In this document: piece after piece, positions 51,801 through 60,497 of the stretch
How positions within the stretch are numbered: position 1 is the first letter of the stretch
Layout of the letters: the number at the start of each line of letters is the position of its first letter
NCBI RefSeq assembly: GCF_014655715.1
Contig: NZ_BNBM01000017.1
Span: forward strand, 167,072 to 231,071
Length of the DNA: 64,000 nt
Source: Streptomyces lanatus
GTDB taxonomy: Bacteria; Actinomycetota; Actinomycetes; Streptomycetales; Streptomycetaceae
Reading direction: 5' to 3'
Notes under the pieces: generated by a model
Told to the model about the DNA's origin: nothing
Databases searched by the model: none
Seen by the model: only the letters and a program-made list of their open reading frames with translations
Made by a program: the position numbers and the translations under genes

Positions 51801-52166
51801 GGCACGGAGGCCCTGCTGGAGGCGGTCGACGGCAGGCCCGAGGCCGGTCTGGACAAGGTCCGCGGGGCGCTGGAGAAGGCCCACGACCCGCTGTCCCAGG
51901 CCATCGCCCCGCATATGCGCGCCATGTACCTGCACATCGCCGCCCTCGCCCTCGCCGCCGTCGACGGCAGCGCCCGCGACGGCGCCCGCTGCCTCGCCGC
52001 CGGCGACGCCCTGCTGCCCGAGGGCCACTTCCAGTCGGCCATGGAGCGCGAGACCCACACGAGGGCCGAGCGGGCGCTGCGTGCCGCACTCGGCGACGCC
52101 GCCTTCGAGGCGGCGTACGCGGAAGGCGGCGGCCTCTCCTACCCGGAGGCCGCCGCCCTCGCCTGA
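48861..52166 (+). CDS. AfsR/SARP-type regulator with NB-ARC and TPR-like domains
   Basis: About 1101 residues. Residues 1-90 hold the OmpR-like winged helix (YRILGSTQVLRPDGRPVPVGG, LLVDEVWGGEPP); about 90-245 the bacterial transcriptional activation domain (DIDLHQFERLVGEG, DEPLQALRLRALRDAGRTAEAL); then a STAND ATPase with Walker A LLGPGGAGKTRL and Walker B VLLILDNCEHV, and MDHVRYR is the likely start; the C-terminal half is helical TPR-like. ATG 48861 is preferred by homology to the usual short leader, but GTG 48786 and GTG 48870 are alternatives. AfsR-like proteins couple phosphorylation or ligand signals to antibiotic genes; the target here is unknown. Confidence 0.87.
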   Translation: MDHVRYRILGSTQVLRPDGRPVPVGGARLRALLTVLALRAGRTVPVGLLVDEVWGGEPPVDATGALQALVGRLRRALGADAILSAEGGYRLAAAPDDIDLHQFERLVGEGTRALADGDPAKAAGVLDDALALWRGPALADLPDRTAEAVRQETRRVDALRARHTAALALGQAEQSLPELTALCDTHPLDEPLQALRLRALRDAGRTAEALAAYEDVRRLLADRLGSDPGPELRSLHGELLRLGEGAHAGERGVRPQVDAGAGGSKDGGGRVGNLRARLTSFVGREADIEAIRGDLAATRLVTLLGPGGAGKTRLSQEAAETVRDGVPDGVWLAELAPVDDPGAVPEAVLTAVGARETVLYGAGAEAMRAAGERHDDPVERLAEHFGRRRVLLILDNCEHVVEAAAHLVEELLERCPKLTVLATSREPLGVPGELLRPVDPLPEPVALRLLADRGAAARPGFRTEADPAACAEICRRLDGLPLAIELAAARLRMMTPRQIADRLDDRFLLLTSGSRTVLPRQQTLRAVVDWSWELLDEDEREVLRRLSVFAGGCDLAAAEAVCGPAALEAMGSLVDKSLVVATPSGDGGMRYRLLETVAEYAGERLDETGRRAEAGRAHLTYYRELARTTDPLLRGPGQLAAIERLEREYENLRTALRFTVAGGEEQEALCLILSLAWYWQMRDLRVEARNWARETMALGPDPFTAAGPPAEPLWERCTDSPPPWTGAVLAEARRGLHLVHLACMDTELDAWQTPEAQSKLHTIAATYQPGQPQTCRIPGSLWFFAVMLSGDMARLRTVIDATVRTSRETPGYDWELAASLQWRANLFANRSDWAGDATRDAEESLRIYRRLGDLWGTAEALSARAESHERKGRYDLAGADYEAAIEIAERLGARAQKAVFMSRLGSALLESGEPERGEQLLREVITVQEGSGNAAMPAARLFLAGRLGMTGRIDEAREQIRLLREEFRAAHFIVFDASILGTEALLEAVDGRPEAGLDKVRGALEKAHDPLSQAIAPHMRAMYLHIAALALAAVDGSARDGARCLAAGDALLPEGHFQSAMERETHTRAERALRAALGDAAFEAAYAEGGGLSYPEAAALA

Positions 52167-52184
52167 CACGCACGTAGGCGCGGG

Positions 52185-53063
52185 TCAGCTCTTGGTACGG
52201 AACTTGTGGATGGCGATCGGCGCCATCACCGCGGTGATGGCCACCGACCAGCCGAGCGTCACCCACAGATCGTGGGCCACCGGCCCGCCCACCATCAGTC
52301 CGCGCGAGGCGTCGGCCAGCGTGGACAGCGGGTTGTAGTCGGTGAAGGCCCGCAGCCAGCCCGGCATCGTGGTCGTCGGCGCGAAGATCGACGAGCCGAA
52401 CTGCAGCGGGAACAGCACCAGGAACCCCATCGCCTGCACGGACTGCGCGCTCTTCATGATCACGCCCAGGGTGAGGAACACCCACATGATCGACGAGGCG
52501 AACGCCGTGGACAGCGCCACGGTCGCGAACAGCCCCGGCCAGTTGGTGATGTCGAACCCGACCGCGACGGCGACCACCATCAGTACGGCGGTCGCGAACA
52601 GCATCCGCATCAGCTCCACGGAGATCTTCGCGAAGAGCACCGAGCCCCGCCCGATCGGCAGCGACCGGAAGCGGTCCATCACACCGGAGTTGAAGTCCTG
52701 GCTGAACCCGGTGCCGACGCCCTGCGAGAGCGTCATGCTCATCATCGCGATCATGCCCGGGATGACGTACTGGACGTACCGGTCCTGTCCGCCGCCCAGC
52801 GCCTGCCCGATCGAGCCGCCGAAGACGAACACGAACAGCAGCGTGAAGATGACCGGCATCAGCAGCGCGTCGGCCATCGACTCCGGGTCCTGCCGGATCC
52901 ACAGCAGATTGCGGCGGACGAGAGCACCGGTGTGCCGCACATGCCCGCGCAGCGGGATACGGGCGTCATCGGTGGGAGCTGAGGTGGGTACTGCGGTGGT
53001 GGTCGAAGGGGCGGCGCGAAGCGCCTCGTTCAGGGTGGTGGTGGGCGACGGGCGGGAGCTCAT
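52185..53063 (-). CDS. DrrB-type ABC exporter permease
   Basis: A 292-residue ABC-2 permease with six helices after a polar N-terminal 50 residues. Typical features: RRNLLWIRQDPESMADALLMPVIFTLLFVFVFG, PIGRGSVLFAKISVEL, and SSIFAPTTTMPGWLRAFTDYNPLS, the DrrB pattern with P-x-W-L-x-x-x-x-x-x-N-P. Its ATG overlaps the ATPase stop as ATGA. It would export drugs or lipids with the ATPase. It converges on the SARP gene. Confidence 0.92.
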   Translation of the reverse strand: MSSRPSPTTTLNEALRAAPSTTTAVPTSAPTDDARIPLRGHVRHTGALVRRNLLWIRQDPESMADALLMPVIFTLLFVFVFGGSIGQALGGGQDRYVQYVIPGMIAMMSMTLSQGVGTGFSQDFNSGVMDRFRSLPIGRGSVLFAKISVELMRMLFATAVLMVVAVAVGFDITNWPGLFATVALSTAFASSIMWVFLTLGVIMKSAQSVQAMGFLVLFPLQFGSSIFAPTTTMPGWLRAFTDYNPLSTLADASRGLMVGGPVAHDLWVTLGWSVAITAVMAPIAIHKFRTKS

Positions 53064-54085
53064 ACGGCGACCTCCTCGCGGTCGTCGACGGGCACGGTGT
53101 CCTGTGGCGCACTGGCGCGGTGGCCGGTGAGCGAGAGGAACACCTCGTCCAGGCTGGGCAGTTCGGTGGTGATGGCGGCGAGCGTGATGCCGCGCGCGGT
53201 GACGGCGCCGACGACGGCCGTCAGCTGCTCGTCGCTGAGGATCGGCACCAGGAGGGTGCCGGAGGCGGGGTCCACGGTGGTGGTCGCGAGCCCGGTGATG
53301 CCGAGATCGTCGAGATACCCGGCGAGCGGCCCCAGCTCCAGCGCGTCGACCGGTCGGATCCTGAGCGTCCGCCCGCCGACCCTGGCCTTGAGCTCCTCGA
53401 TCCCGCCGCCCGCGACGACCTTGCCCCGGTCGACGACGGTCAGCTCGGAGGCGAGCTGCTCGGCCTCCTCCATGTACTGCGTGGTCAGGAGCACGGTCAC
53501 GCCGTCCCCGACCATGGCCTTGACCTCGTCCCACACCTCGTTGCGGGTGCGCGGGTCGAGCCCTGTGGTCGGCTCGTCGAGGAAGAGCACGGCGGGCCGC
53601 CCGATCATGGAGGCGGCCAGGTCGAGCCGCCGCCGCATACCGCCGGAATAGGTGCTCGCCGGCCGCTTGGCGGCCTCGGTCAGCGAGAACCGCTCCAGCA
53701 GCGCGTCGGCACGCGCACGTGCCTCCTTGCGCGGCAGATCGAGCAGCCGCCCGATCATGTACAGGTTCTCCCACCCCGGGAGCTTCTCGTCCACGGAGGC
53801 GTACTGCCCCGTCAGCCCGATCACCCGGCGCAGCTGCCGAGGCTGCCGTAGGACGTCGTATCCGGCGACGGTCGCCTGCCCGGCGTCCGGCGCGAGCAGC
53901 GTGGACAGGATCCGCACCAGGGTGGTCTTGCCCGCCCCGTTCGGCCCCAGCACGCCCATCACGGTGCCCTCACGCACCTCCAGGTCCACACCGTCCAGAG
54001 CCTTGGTCTCGCCGTAGTGCTTGACCAACCCCCGCACGGAGACGGCACCACTCACGCCGCCCGGCTTGTCGTCGATTTCCTTCAT
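53060..54085 (-). CDS. DrrA-type daunorubicin-resistance ABC ATPase
   Basis: A 341-residue ATPase with Walker A GPNGAGKTT, signature YSGGMRRRLD, Walker B VLFLDEPTTGLD and the TTQYMEEAEQLA switch, plus the C-terminal DrrA extension (LPSLDEVFLSLTGH). GLTGQYASVDEKLPGWENL is characteristic of the group. ATG 54085 is chosen; a TTG at 54115 adds ten residues. It has no obvious ribosome site. Together with the permease this is a self-resistance or export pair; no biosynthetic cluster is seen nearby, so its substrate is open. Confidence 0.92.
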   Translation of the reverse strand: MKEIDDKPGGVSGAVSVRGLVKHYGETKALDGVDLEVREGTVMGVLGPNGAGKTTLVRILSTLLAPDAGQATVAGYDVLRQPRQLRRVIGLTGQYASVDEKLPGWENLYMIGRLLDLPRKEARARADALLERFSLTEAAKRPASTYSGGMRRRLDLAASMIGRPAVLFLDEPTTGLDPRTRNEVWDEVKAMVGDGVTVLLTTQYMEEAEQLASELTVVDRGKVVAGGGIEELKARVGGRTLRIRPVDALELGPLAGYLDDLGITGLATTTVDPASGTLLVPILSDEQLTAVVGAVTARGITLAAITTELPSLDEVFLSLTGHRASAPQDTVPVDDREEVAV

Positions 54086-54185
54086 GGGGAAGACGGTGCC
54101 ACTCCCCACCGACAAACCACCGACAGATCACCGACAGAACAAACAACAACCGGTGGGGCAGCGCCCTGCCTTTGTCTTTTGTCTT

Positions 54186-54284
54186 GAGGGGCGCGGGACC
54201 TGCGCGATCAGCCACGACCGTCTTTAGGGGCGCGGGGCTGTATCGATATGCGGCTCCGCCGCGTGGGCGCGACCAGCCACGACG
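54186..54284. repeat. Two copies of a dispersed Streptomyces repeat
   Basis: GAGGGGCGCGGGACCTGCGC at 54186 (to 54218) and AGGGGCGCGGGGCTG at 54226 (to 54283, with a 30-base insertion containing a GCGGCTCCGCCGC hairpin) both end in CAGCCACGAC. A third, partial copy is at 39248-39274. These sit between two minus-strand transporter genes. Confidence 0.75.
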
Positions 54285-54341
54285 AACCCGCACCCGACAA
54301 CTCACACAGCGAGGCACATCAGTAGTCGCACCGCTCAGAAG

Positions 54342-55565
54342 CTAACGCCGAACGGTTTCACCCAACCGAGGCACCCGCCCAGCAACCACCCGCTCCCGCC
54401 CGACCCGCGGAGCAACCCGTCGCCGATCCACCGCATACGCCACCCCGGCAACCCCCAGCCCCAGCACACCGAGCCCCGCACCGGCCACCGCGGGAGACGT
54501 CACCCCGAACCCGGCCGCTAGGGCCAGCCCTCCGATCCAGGCCCCACCGGCGTTCGCGAGATTGAACGCCGCCTGATTCGCGGACGACGCCAGGGAAGGC
54601 GCCGCCGAGGCCTTCTCCATGACCATCAGCTGCAACGGGGACCCCGTCACGAACGCGGCCATACCGAGCAAGGTCACCGCGAGCGCCGCACTCCACGCCG
54701 CCGACATCAGCACCGGGAACAGCGCCAGCACCCCGGCCAGCGACAACAGCCCGCCGAACAGCGTGGCCCGCAGCGCATGGTCCGCGAGCCGTCCGCCCAG
54801 CAGATTGCCCACCGTCGCACCGACCCCGAACAGCGCCAGCAGCAGCGTCACACTCGCGTCGGCGTACCCCGCGGCGTCGGTCAGCATCGGCGTGATGTAG
54901 CTGTACGCGGCGAACAGCGCGCCGAAGCCCGCCACCGTCGTGCCGAGCGCCAGCCACACCGGCAGGGAGCGCAGGGCGGCCAGCTCGCCGCGCAGCCCGG
55001 CCGCCGGGGCGGCGTGTGCCTCGGCGCGCGGAATGAGCAGCGCCAGCGCCGCCATCGCCGCGAGGCCGATCGAGCTCACCCCGAGGAAGGTCGCCCGCCA
55101 GCCCAGGTGCTGCCCCATGAGGGTGGCCACCGGGACGCCCGCGACATTGGCCATGGTCAGGCCGAGGAACATCAGGGACACGGAGCGGGCCTTGCGCTCC
55201 GGCGCGACCATGCTCGTCGCCACGACCGCGCCCACGCCGAAGAAGGCGCCGTGCGGCAGACCGCTGAGGAAGCGGGCGGCCAGCAGCCAGTGGTAGTCGG
55301 GGGCGAACGCGGACAGGGCGTTGCCCGCCACGAACAGGGCCATGAGGCCGATCAGGACGGTGCGGCGCGGTATGCGGGCCGTGACCGCCGCGAGCAGCGG
55401 GGCGCCGATGACGACGCCGAGCGCGTACGCCGAGACCAGATGTCCGGCGGTGGGGATCGAGATGTGCAGGTCGTTCGCGACTTCGGGCAGCAGGCCCATC
55501 ATCACGAACTCGGTCGTACCGATGCCGAAGGCTCCGACGGCGAGGGCGAGCAGCGCCAGGGGCAT
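54342..55565 (-). CDS. MFS transporter, AraJ/DHA1-type efflux
   Basis: A 407-residue protein of about 12 helices. FGIGTTEFVMMGLLPEVANDL in helix 1 (G-x-x-E-F-x-x-x-G-x-L-P) and ARIPRRTVLIGLM as motif A identify the AraJ/sugar-efflux and chloramphenicol-type exporter group. The Arg-rich C-terminal tail is cytoplasmic. The start is ATG 55565. It lies alone, flanked by a repeat-containing spacer and a convergent-to-own-strand EEP gene. Confidence 0.9.
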   Translation of the reverse strand: MPLALLALAVGAFGIGTTEFVMMGLLPEVANDLHISIPTAGHLVSAYALGVVIGAPLLAAVTARIPRRTVLIGLMALFVAGNALSAFAPDYHWLLAARFLSGLPHGAFFGVGAVVATSMVAPERKARSVSLMFLGLTMANVAGVPVATLMGQHLGWRATFLGVSSIGLAAMAALALLIPRAEAHAAPAAGLRGELAALRSLPVWLALGTTVAGFGALFAAYSYITPMLTDAAGYADASVTLLLALFGVGATVGNLLGGRLADHALRATLFGGLLSLAGVLALFPVLMSAAWSAALAVTLLGMAAFVTGSPLQLMVMEKASAAPSLASSANQAAFNLANAGGAWIGGLALAAGFGVTSPAVAGAGLGVLGLGVAGVAYAVDRRRVAPRVGRERVVAGRVPRLGETVRR

Positions 55566-55712
55566 GAAGGGCCTGTGCCTTTCAGGGGAGAGCTGGGTTC
55601 CATGACATGACTTGATATGTTCAAGTGCGGAACAAAGTCTCTCAGGCTCAGTATTCCGGCCGCTGACAGACAGGTGGCCAAGACCTGTCCGGACGGCGCT
55701 GACCTGGGGTTT

Positions 55713-56765
55713 TCAGGACGCGGATGTGTCGACCTTCACACGCGCCGCGACCGGCAGATGGTCGCTCCCGGTCTCCGGCAGCGTCCAGGAGGTCATCGGC
55801 TCGATGTCGCGCACCATGATCTGGTCGATCCGCGCCATCGGGAACGACGCCGGCCAGCTGAAGCCCATCCCGCTGCCCGAGGCGCCCTGCGTGGACCGCA
55901 TCTGGGCGGTGACGGCGCGCAGCGCGCGGTCGTTCATCGTCCCGTTCAGGTCGCCGAGCAGGACGACCTTCCGGATCGGCTCGTCGGCGATGGCCTCGCC
56001 CAGCGCGTTGGCGCTCTTGTCGCGCTGCCGGGCGGTGAACCCGGCCTCCATCTTCACCCGCACCGACGGCAGATGCGCCGCGTACACCGCGACCTGCCCG
56101 GCCGGAGTGGCCACCGTGGCCCGCATGGCCCGGGTCCAGCCCAGCTCGATGTTGACCGGTTTGACGTCGGTCAGCGGGTACTTGCTCCACACCCCGACGG
56201 TGCCCTGCACCGAGTGGTACTTGTACGTCGACGCCAGCGCCTTCTCGTACGTCGGGACCGCGTCCGCCGTCAGCTCCTCCAGGGCCACGACGTCCGCGCC
56301 GGACGCGGCGACGTCCTGGGCGGTGCCGGACGGATCGGTGTTGTCGGCGTTGACGTTGTGCGTGGCCACCGTCAGGTCGCCGCCGCTGCCGGTCTTGTCG
56401 GTGAGCTGGCCGCCGAAGAGGTTCAGCCACACGATGGCCGGAAGCAGCACGGCGATCAGCGCGGTCGCGGACTTCCGCACCACGGCCAGCACCAGAAGGA
56501 CCGGGATGAGCAGGCCCAGCCAGGGCAGGAAGGTCTCGGTGAGCGAGCCCAGATTGCCGATGGCGTTCGGGATCCGCGCGTGCAGCCCCATCACCAGGGA
56601 GAGGATCACGGCAACGGCCGCCAGCACCAGCCCGCGCCGCCAGATACGCACGTCCCCGTGCCAGCCCGAGACCAGGCGATTCATCAGGCGCCGGACCCTG
56701 GATTCCCGGCGCTCGGGCTCCGAGTCACCGCTGTCCGTCTCCGTCACGTACGCCTGCTGCGCCAT
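55713..56765 (-). CDS. Membrane-anchored endonuclease/exonuclease/phosphatase family enzyme
   Basis: A 350-residue protein with three N-terminal helices (RGLVLAAVAVILSLVMG, FLPWLGLLIPVLLVLAVV, TALIAVLLPAIVWLNLF, about residues 44-117), then an extracytoplasmic EEP domain. Catalytic motifs are THNVNADN, LEELTADA, VLLGDLNGTMND and TGSDHLPVAA, with metal and phosphate-binding Glu, Asp, Asn and His. Family members are DNases, phosphodiesterases or sphingomyelinases; the anchored form suggests action on extracellular DNA or lipids. Confidence 0.87.
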   Translation of the reverse strand: MAQQAYVTETDSGDSEPERRESRVRRLMNRLVSGWHGDVRIWRRGLVLAAVAVILSLVMGLHARIPNAIGNLGSLTETFLPWLGLLIPVLLVLAVVRKSATALIAVLLPAIVWLNLFGGQLTDKTGSGGDLTVATHNVNADNTDPSGTAQDVAASGADVVALEELTADAVPTYEKALASTYKYHSVQGTVGVWSKYPLTDVKPVNIELGWTRAMRATVATPAGQVAVYAAHLPSVRVKMEAGFTARQRDKSANALGEAIADEPIRKVVLLGDLNGTMNDRALRAVTAQMRSTQGASGSGMGFSWPASFPMARIDQIMVRDIEPMTSWTLPETGSDHLPVAARVKVDTSAS

Positions 56766-56953
56766 ACCGTCGCCTCACTACCTGCCGTGCACACCGTCGT
56801 CCCCCCGCGCCCATGGAAACCCTAGGGGATGATCGGCTCCGTTCATGCCGTACTCATGACGGCCGTACGGGGGCGAGGACGTACAAGTCGGCGTCGTGAG
56901 TTCCGGTTACGGCGAGGGAAAGCGCGCTCTGTGACGAAACGCGCACATGCGTG

Positions 56954-57583
56954 CTACGGGGTCGGTGAACTGACGGGCCGTAGACCTTCCAGCGCCGCGT
57001 CGGCCATCAGTTCCGCCAGCCCTTGCGGGAGGTCGGCGTCCGGGCGCATGACGGCACGCACCAGCATCGGGCCGAAGATCATGTCGTTCATCACGTCGAC
57101 ATCGAGGTCCGCGCGCAACTCGCCGTTCTCCTGCCCGCGGCGCAGGATCGCGTGCTGCTTCCTGCGTCGCGGTTCCACGACGATGGCGTGATAGGCCTCC
57201 CAGATCTTCGGGCTGTGCTTCATCTGGGCGATGACGTTGTGCAGCAGCACCGACGAACGGCTCATCAGGCCGCGCTGCCGCAGCTGTTCGAGCAGCGCCA
57301 CGACATCGTCGCGCACCGAGGTGCCGGGCAGTTCGGGGTCCGGGGGCTCGGCGGCGCGTACGACGTCGACGAACAGCTCCTCCTTGCCGTTCCAGCGGCG
57401 GTAGATGGTGGCCTTGCCGACGCCCGCGGTACGGGCGATCCGCTCGATGGACAGCTCCGCGAGCGGTACGCCCTCCTCCAGCAGCCTGATGACGCCCTCG
57501 ATGATGGACCGCTCCACGGCCTCGCTGCGGGGGCGGCCCCTGGTGGGTCCGTCCTGCCGGGGATGACTGTCGGCGAGGCTCAC
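56954..57583 (-). CDS. TetR family regulator of the adjacent DHA2 pump
   Basis: A 209-residue regulator. Helix-turn-helix about residues 22-68: RSIIEGVIRLLEEGVPLAELSIERIARTAGVGKATIYRRWNGK. The C-terminal domain (LHNVIAQMKHSPKIWEAYHAIVVEPRR) is of the TetR_C type common next to MFS pumps. GTG 57583 follows AAAGGA. It lies 85 bases downstream of the DHA2 pump on the same strand, so it is probably cotranscribed and represses the operon through the palindrome at 59281-59303. Confidence 0.9.
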   Translation of the reverse strand: MSLADSHPRQDGPTRGRPRSEAVERSIIEGVIRLLEEGVPLAELSIERIARTAGVGKATIYRRWNGKEELFVDVVRAAEPPDPELPGTSVRDDVVALLEQLRQRGLMSRSSVLLHNVIAQMKHSPKIWEAYHAIVVEPRRRKQHAILRRGQENGELRADLDVDVMNDMIFGPMLVRAVMRPDADLPQGLAELMADAALEGLRPVSSPTP

Positions 57584-57668
57584 GGGTCGGTCCTTTCGTG
57601 GGGGTGTGCTGATTGTCCCCCGGGCGCGGGGCCGTCACGTACGACGGCCGGGGCGTCGGCCATGCCGG

Positions 57669-59258
57669 CTACTCAGAGGCCACCAACTCCCGCTTCTCCT
57701 CGCCCTCCTGGGACGCCTCGGGCCGCCCAGGCAGGAACAGCGCCACCACCACCGCGCCGAGCACCGCGATGCCCGCTCCCCACAGCGCCGTGATGTGCAT
57801 GGCGTGCAGGAAGGCATCGTGCGCCGGGCCGATGAGGGCCTCGCCGCGCGGGCCGAGTTTGTCGGCGACGCCGAGCGTGGCCTCGATGGACTCGCCCGCC
57901 GTGTGCCGTACGCCCTCCGGGAGCGCCGTCAGCCGGTCCTCGATGTCGGTGCGGTACGCCGTCGACAGCACCGAGCCGAGGACGGCGATGCCGAGGGCGC
58001 CGCCGACCTGGCGGAAGGTGTTGCTCAGCGCGGAGGCGGAACCGGCCTTCTCGCGCGGCAGGGCCTGCATGATGACGACGCTGATCGGCGTCATGATGTG
58101 CGCCATCGCGGCGCCCATCAGGAAGAAGACGACCTCCAGGATCCAGATCGGCGTGTCCGCCTCGAAGGTCGCGAACGCGGCCAGGGTGAGCGCGATGAGC
58201 AGCATGGCGCCGGTGGTCGTGGCCCGGTTGCCGAACCGGTCGACCAGCAGCCGGGCGCGCGGCGCGAAGATCATCTGGGCGGCGGCGAGCGGCAGCATCA
58301 GCAGACCGGTCTGCAGGGGCGAGTAGCCGCGCACGCTCTGCGTGTAGAAGACCGAGAAGAAGGTCACGCCCATCAGCGCGAAGAAGACCAGCGCGATGAC
58401 GCCGATCGCGGCGGAGAACACCTTGTTGCGGAAGTAGCTGATGTCGATGGACGGATGGTCGCTGCGCTTCTCGAACACGACGAAGGCGGCGAGTACGGCG
58501 AGCCCGGCCCCGATGGTCGCCAGCACCGTCACATCCGTGAAGTCGGCGAGCTGGCCGCCCTTGATGATGCCGTAGACGAGAAGGACGAGCCCGACGACGG
58601 AGAGCACGACCCCGAGGGGATCGATCCGCCCCGGATTCGGATCACGGGAATCCGGAACCAGCCACACCATCAGCCCGAGCGCGAGCAGCACGATCGGCAC
58701 ATTGATGAGGAAGACGGACCCCCACCAGAAGTGATCGAGGAGGAGGCCACCGGTGATCGGCCCGATGGCGATGGCGAGCCCGACCCCGCCCGCCCAGATC
58801 CCGATGGCCTTCGGCTGTTCCTCCCGCTCGAAGACGTTCATCAGGACGGCGAGGGTGGCCGGCATGACGAAGGCGGCGCCGAGGCCCATGACCGCGCGGA
58901 AGCCGATGAGTTCGCCCGGCGAGCCGGAGAACGCGGCGAGCGCGGAGCCGATGCCGAACACGGCGAGTCCGCCGAGCAGCACCTTCTTGCGGCCGAGCCG
59001 GTCACCGAGGATGCCCGCGCTGAACAGCAGGCCCGCGAAGACGAGGGTGTAGGCGTTGATCGCCCACTCCAGCTCGCTCTGCGTGGCGCCCAGGCCGGTC
59101 GGCTCGGGGGTCGAGATGGTCTTGATGGCGACGTTCAGGATGGAGTTGTCCAGCACGACGATCAGCAGGCTGAGCATCAGCACACCGAGGATCGCCCAGC
59201 GGCGCCGGTGGATGGCCTCCGGTATCCGGGGCCCGGTGTCAGCGACGGGAGAAGTCAT
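57669..59258 (-). CDS. DHA2/EmrB-QacA type MFS multidrug exporter
   Basis: A 529-residue transporter with about 14 helices. LDNSILNVAIKTIS in helix 1 and WAINAYTLVFAGLLFSAGILGDRLGRKK (motif A) are diagnostic, with motif C in helix 5 (GGVGLAIAIGPITGGLLLDHFWWGSVFLINVP). ATG 59258 is chosen over an earlier in-frame codon since AGGG is placed 8 bases upstream. It is preceded by a candidate TetR operator and followed by its likely regulator. Confidence 0.92.
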   Translation of the reverse strand: MTSPVADTGPRIPEAIHRRRWAILGVLMLSLLIVVLDNSILNVAIKTISTPEPTGLGATQSELEWAINAYTLVFAGLLFSAGILGDRLGRKKVLLGGLAVFGIGSALAAFSGSPGELIGFRAVMGLGAAFVMPATLAVLMNVFEREEQPKAIGIWAGGVGLAIAIGPITGGLLLDHFWWGSVFLINVPIVLLALGLMVWLVPDSRDPNPGRIDPLGVVLSVVGLVLLVYGIIKGGQLADFTDVTVLATIGAGLAVLAAFVVFEKRSDHPSIDISYFRNKVFSAAIGVIALVFFALMGVTFFSVFYTQSVRGYSPLQTGLLMLPLAAAQMIFAPRARLLVDRFGNRATTTGAMLLIALTLAAFATFEADTPIWILEVVFFLMGAAMAHIMTPISVVIMQALPREKAGSASALSNTFRQVGGALGIAVLGSVLSTAYRTDIEDRLTALPEGVRHTAGESIEATLGVADKLGPRGEALIGPAHDAFLHAMHITALWGAGIAVLGAVVVALFLPGRPEASQEGEEKRELVASE

Positions 59259-59280
59259 GCCATCGACCCTAGAAGATTTT

Positions 59281-59336
59281 CGATACGGCACCGTCTCGTA
59301 TCGTAAATTTTTACCGAGCTCTTAACCGAGCTCTTA
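59281..59336 (-). promoter_or_regulatory. Candidate operator and tandem repeat upstream of DHA2 pump
   Basis: CGATACG (59281-59287) and CGTATCG (59297-59303) are perfect 7-bp inverted arms with a 9-base spacer. Next to them are two exact tandem copies of ACCGAGCTCTTA (59313-59324, 59325-59336). Both lie just upstream of the pump start. Confidence 0.7.
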
Positions 59337-59451
59337 CGCGGGGTGGATCTCACACGAGGGGGCCTGGCCCCCGCTGGCACGAAGTGCCACCATGGAGGGG
59401 AGTCCGGGGACGCCGTCAGGGCGCCTCGAGATGACAGAAGGAGCCGTTGCC

Positions 59452-60327
59452 ATGACGCAGCTTTCGGCTGCCCAGACGCCTCAGGCGAAGCCCTCCGACG
59501 GCAGCAAGGCGCTGTACGGGGGAAAGAGCACCCGCCGCATCACCGTCCGGGACATCGCCCTCGCCAAGGAGCGCGGCGAGAAGTGGCCCATGCTCACCGC
59601 GTACGACGCGATGACCGCGTCCGTGTTCGACGAGGCCGGAATCCCGGTCATGCTCGTAGGCGACTCGGCGGGCAACTGCCACCTCGGCTACGAGACGACG
59701 GTCCCCGTCACCCTCGACGAGATGACGATGCTCTCGGCCGCCGTAGTCCGCGGCACCTCCCGCGCCCTGATCGTCGGCGACCTGCCCTTCGGCTCCTACC
59801 AGGAGGGCCCGGTGCAGGCGCTGCGCTCGGCGACCCGGCTGGTGAAGGAGGCCGGCGTCGGGGCGGTCAAGCTGGAGGGCGGCGAGCGCTCGCACCGCCA
59901 GATCGAGCTGCTGGTCGAGTCCGGCATCCCGGTGATGGCCCACATCGGCCTCACCCCGCAGTCCGTCAACGCCATGGGCTACCGCGTCCAGGGCCGCGGC
60001 GAGGAGGCGGCGGCACAGCTCATGCGGGACGCGAAGGCGGTCCAGGACGCGGGCGCGTTCGCGGTCGTCCTGGAGCTGGTCCCGGCGGAGCTGGCGGCCG
60101 AGGTGACCCGCGTCCTCCACATCCCGACGGTCGGCATCGGCGCGGGCGCGGAGACCGACGCGCAGGTCCTCGTCTGGACGGACATGCTCGGCCTGACCGC
60201 CGGCCGCGTCCCGAAGTTCGTCAAGCAGTACGCCAACCTCCGCGAGGTCATGGGCAATGCGGCGAAGGCCTTCGCGGACGACGTGGTCGGCGGAACGTTC
60301 CCCCAGGAGGAACACTCCGTCCACTGA
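59452..60327 (+). CDS. panB: 3-methyl-2-oxobutanoate hydroxymethyltransferase
   Basis: A 291-residue PanB, first enzyme of pantothenate synthesis, making ketopantoate from 2-oxoisovalerate and methylene-tetrahydrofolate. Metal and substrate motifs: VMLVGDSAGNCHLGY (Asp ligand), KLEGGERSHRQ (Glu), MAHIGLTPQSV and VVLELVPAELA (catalytic Glu), then IPTVGIGAGAETDAQVLVWTDMLG. AGAAGGAG at 59436-59443 selects ATG 59452. A strong terminator follows. Confidence 0.96.
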   Translation: MTQLSAAQTPQAKPSDGSKALYGGKSTRRITVRDIALAKERGEKWPMLTAYDAMTASVFDEAGIPVMLVGDSAGNCHLGYETTVPVTLDEMTMLSAAVVRGTSRALIVGDLPFGSYQEGPVQALRSATRLVKEAGVGAVKLEGGERSHRQIELLVESGIPVMAHIGLTPQSVNAMGYRVQGRGEEAAAQLMRDAKAVQDAGAFAVVLELVPAELAAEVTRVLHIPTVGIGAGAETDAQVLVWTDMLGLTAGRVPKFVKQYANLREVMGNAAKAFADDVVGGTFPQEEHSVH

Positions 60328-60367
60328 GCCCTGTAGGGCTCCCCTGAACCACTGCGGCACCACCACG

Positions 60368-60401
60368 ACAGCCCGCCGATCTTCCCCCGTCGGCGGGCTG
60401 T
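60368..60401 (+). terminator. Strong hairpin terminator after panB
   Basis: ACAGCCCGCCGA (60368-60379) and its exact complement (60390-60401) form a 12-bp stem with a 10-base loop, followed by CCCTTT. Confidence 0.88.
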
Positions 60402-60497
60402 CCCTTTGCCCGCGCGGCTAGGCTGCCATCGGCACGGCCAGGATCGATCAGACACGATCGGACATCGATCAAACATTGAGCAGACAGGGGGGAGACC

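Noticed and set aside
48861..54085. SARP regulator plus DrrAB pump as part of a biosynthetic gene cluster
   Set aside because: No synthase, synthetase, terpene cyclase or tailoring genes lie around them; convergent orientation gives no operon link.
60441..60474. ATCGATCA repeated 21 bases apart before the HAD-like gene as an operator
   Set aside because: Short, low-information motif; no regulator gene nearby and no third copy seen.
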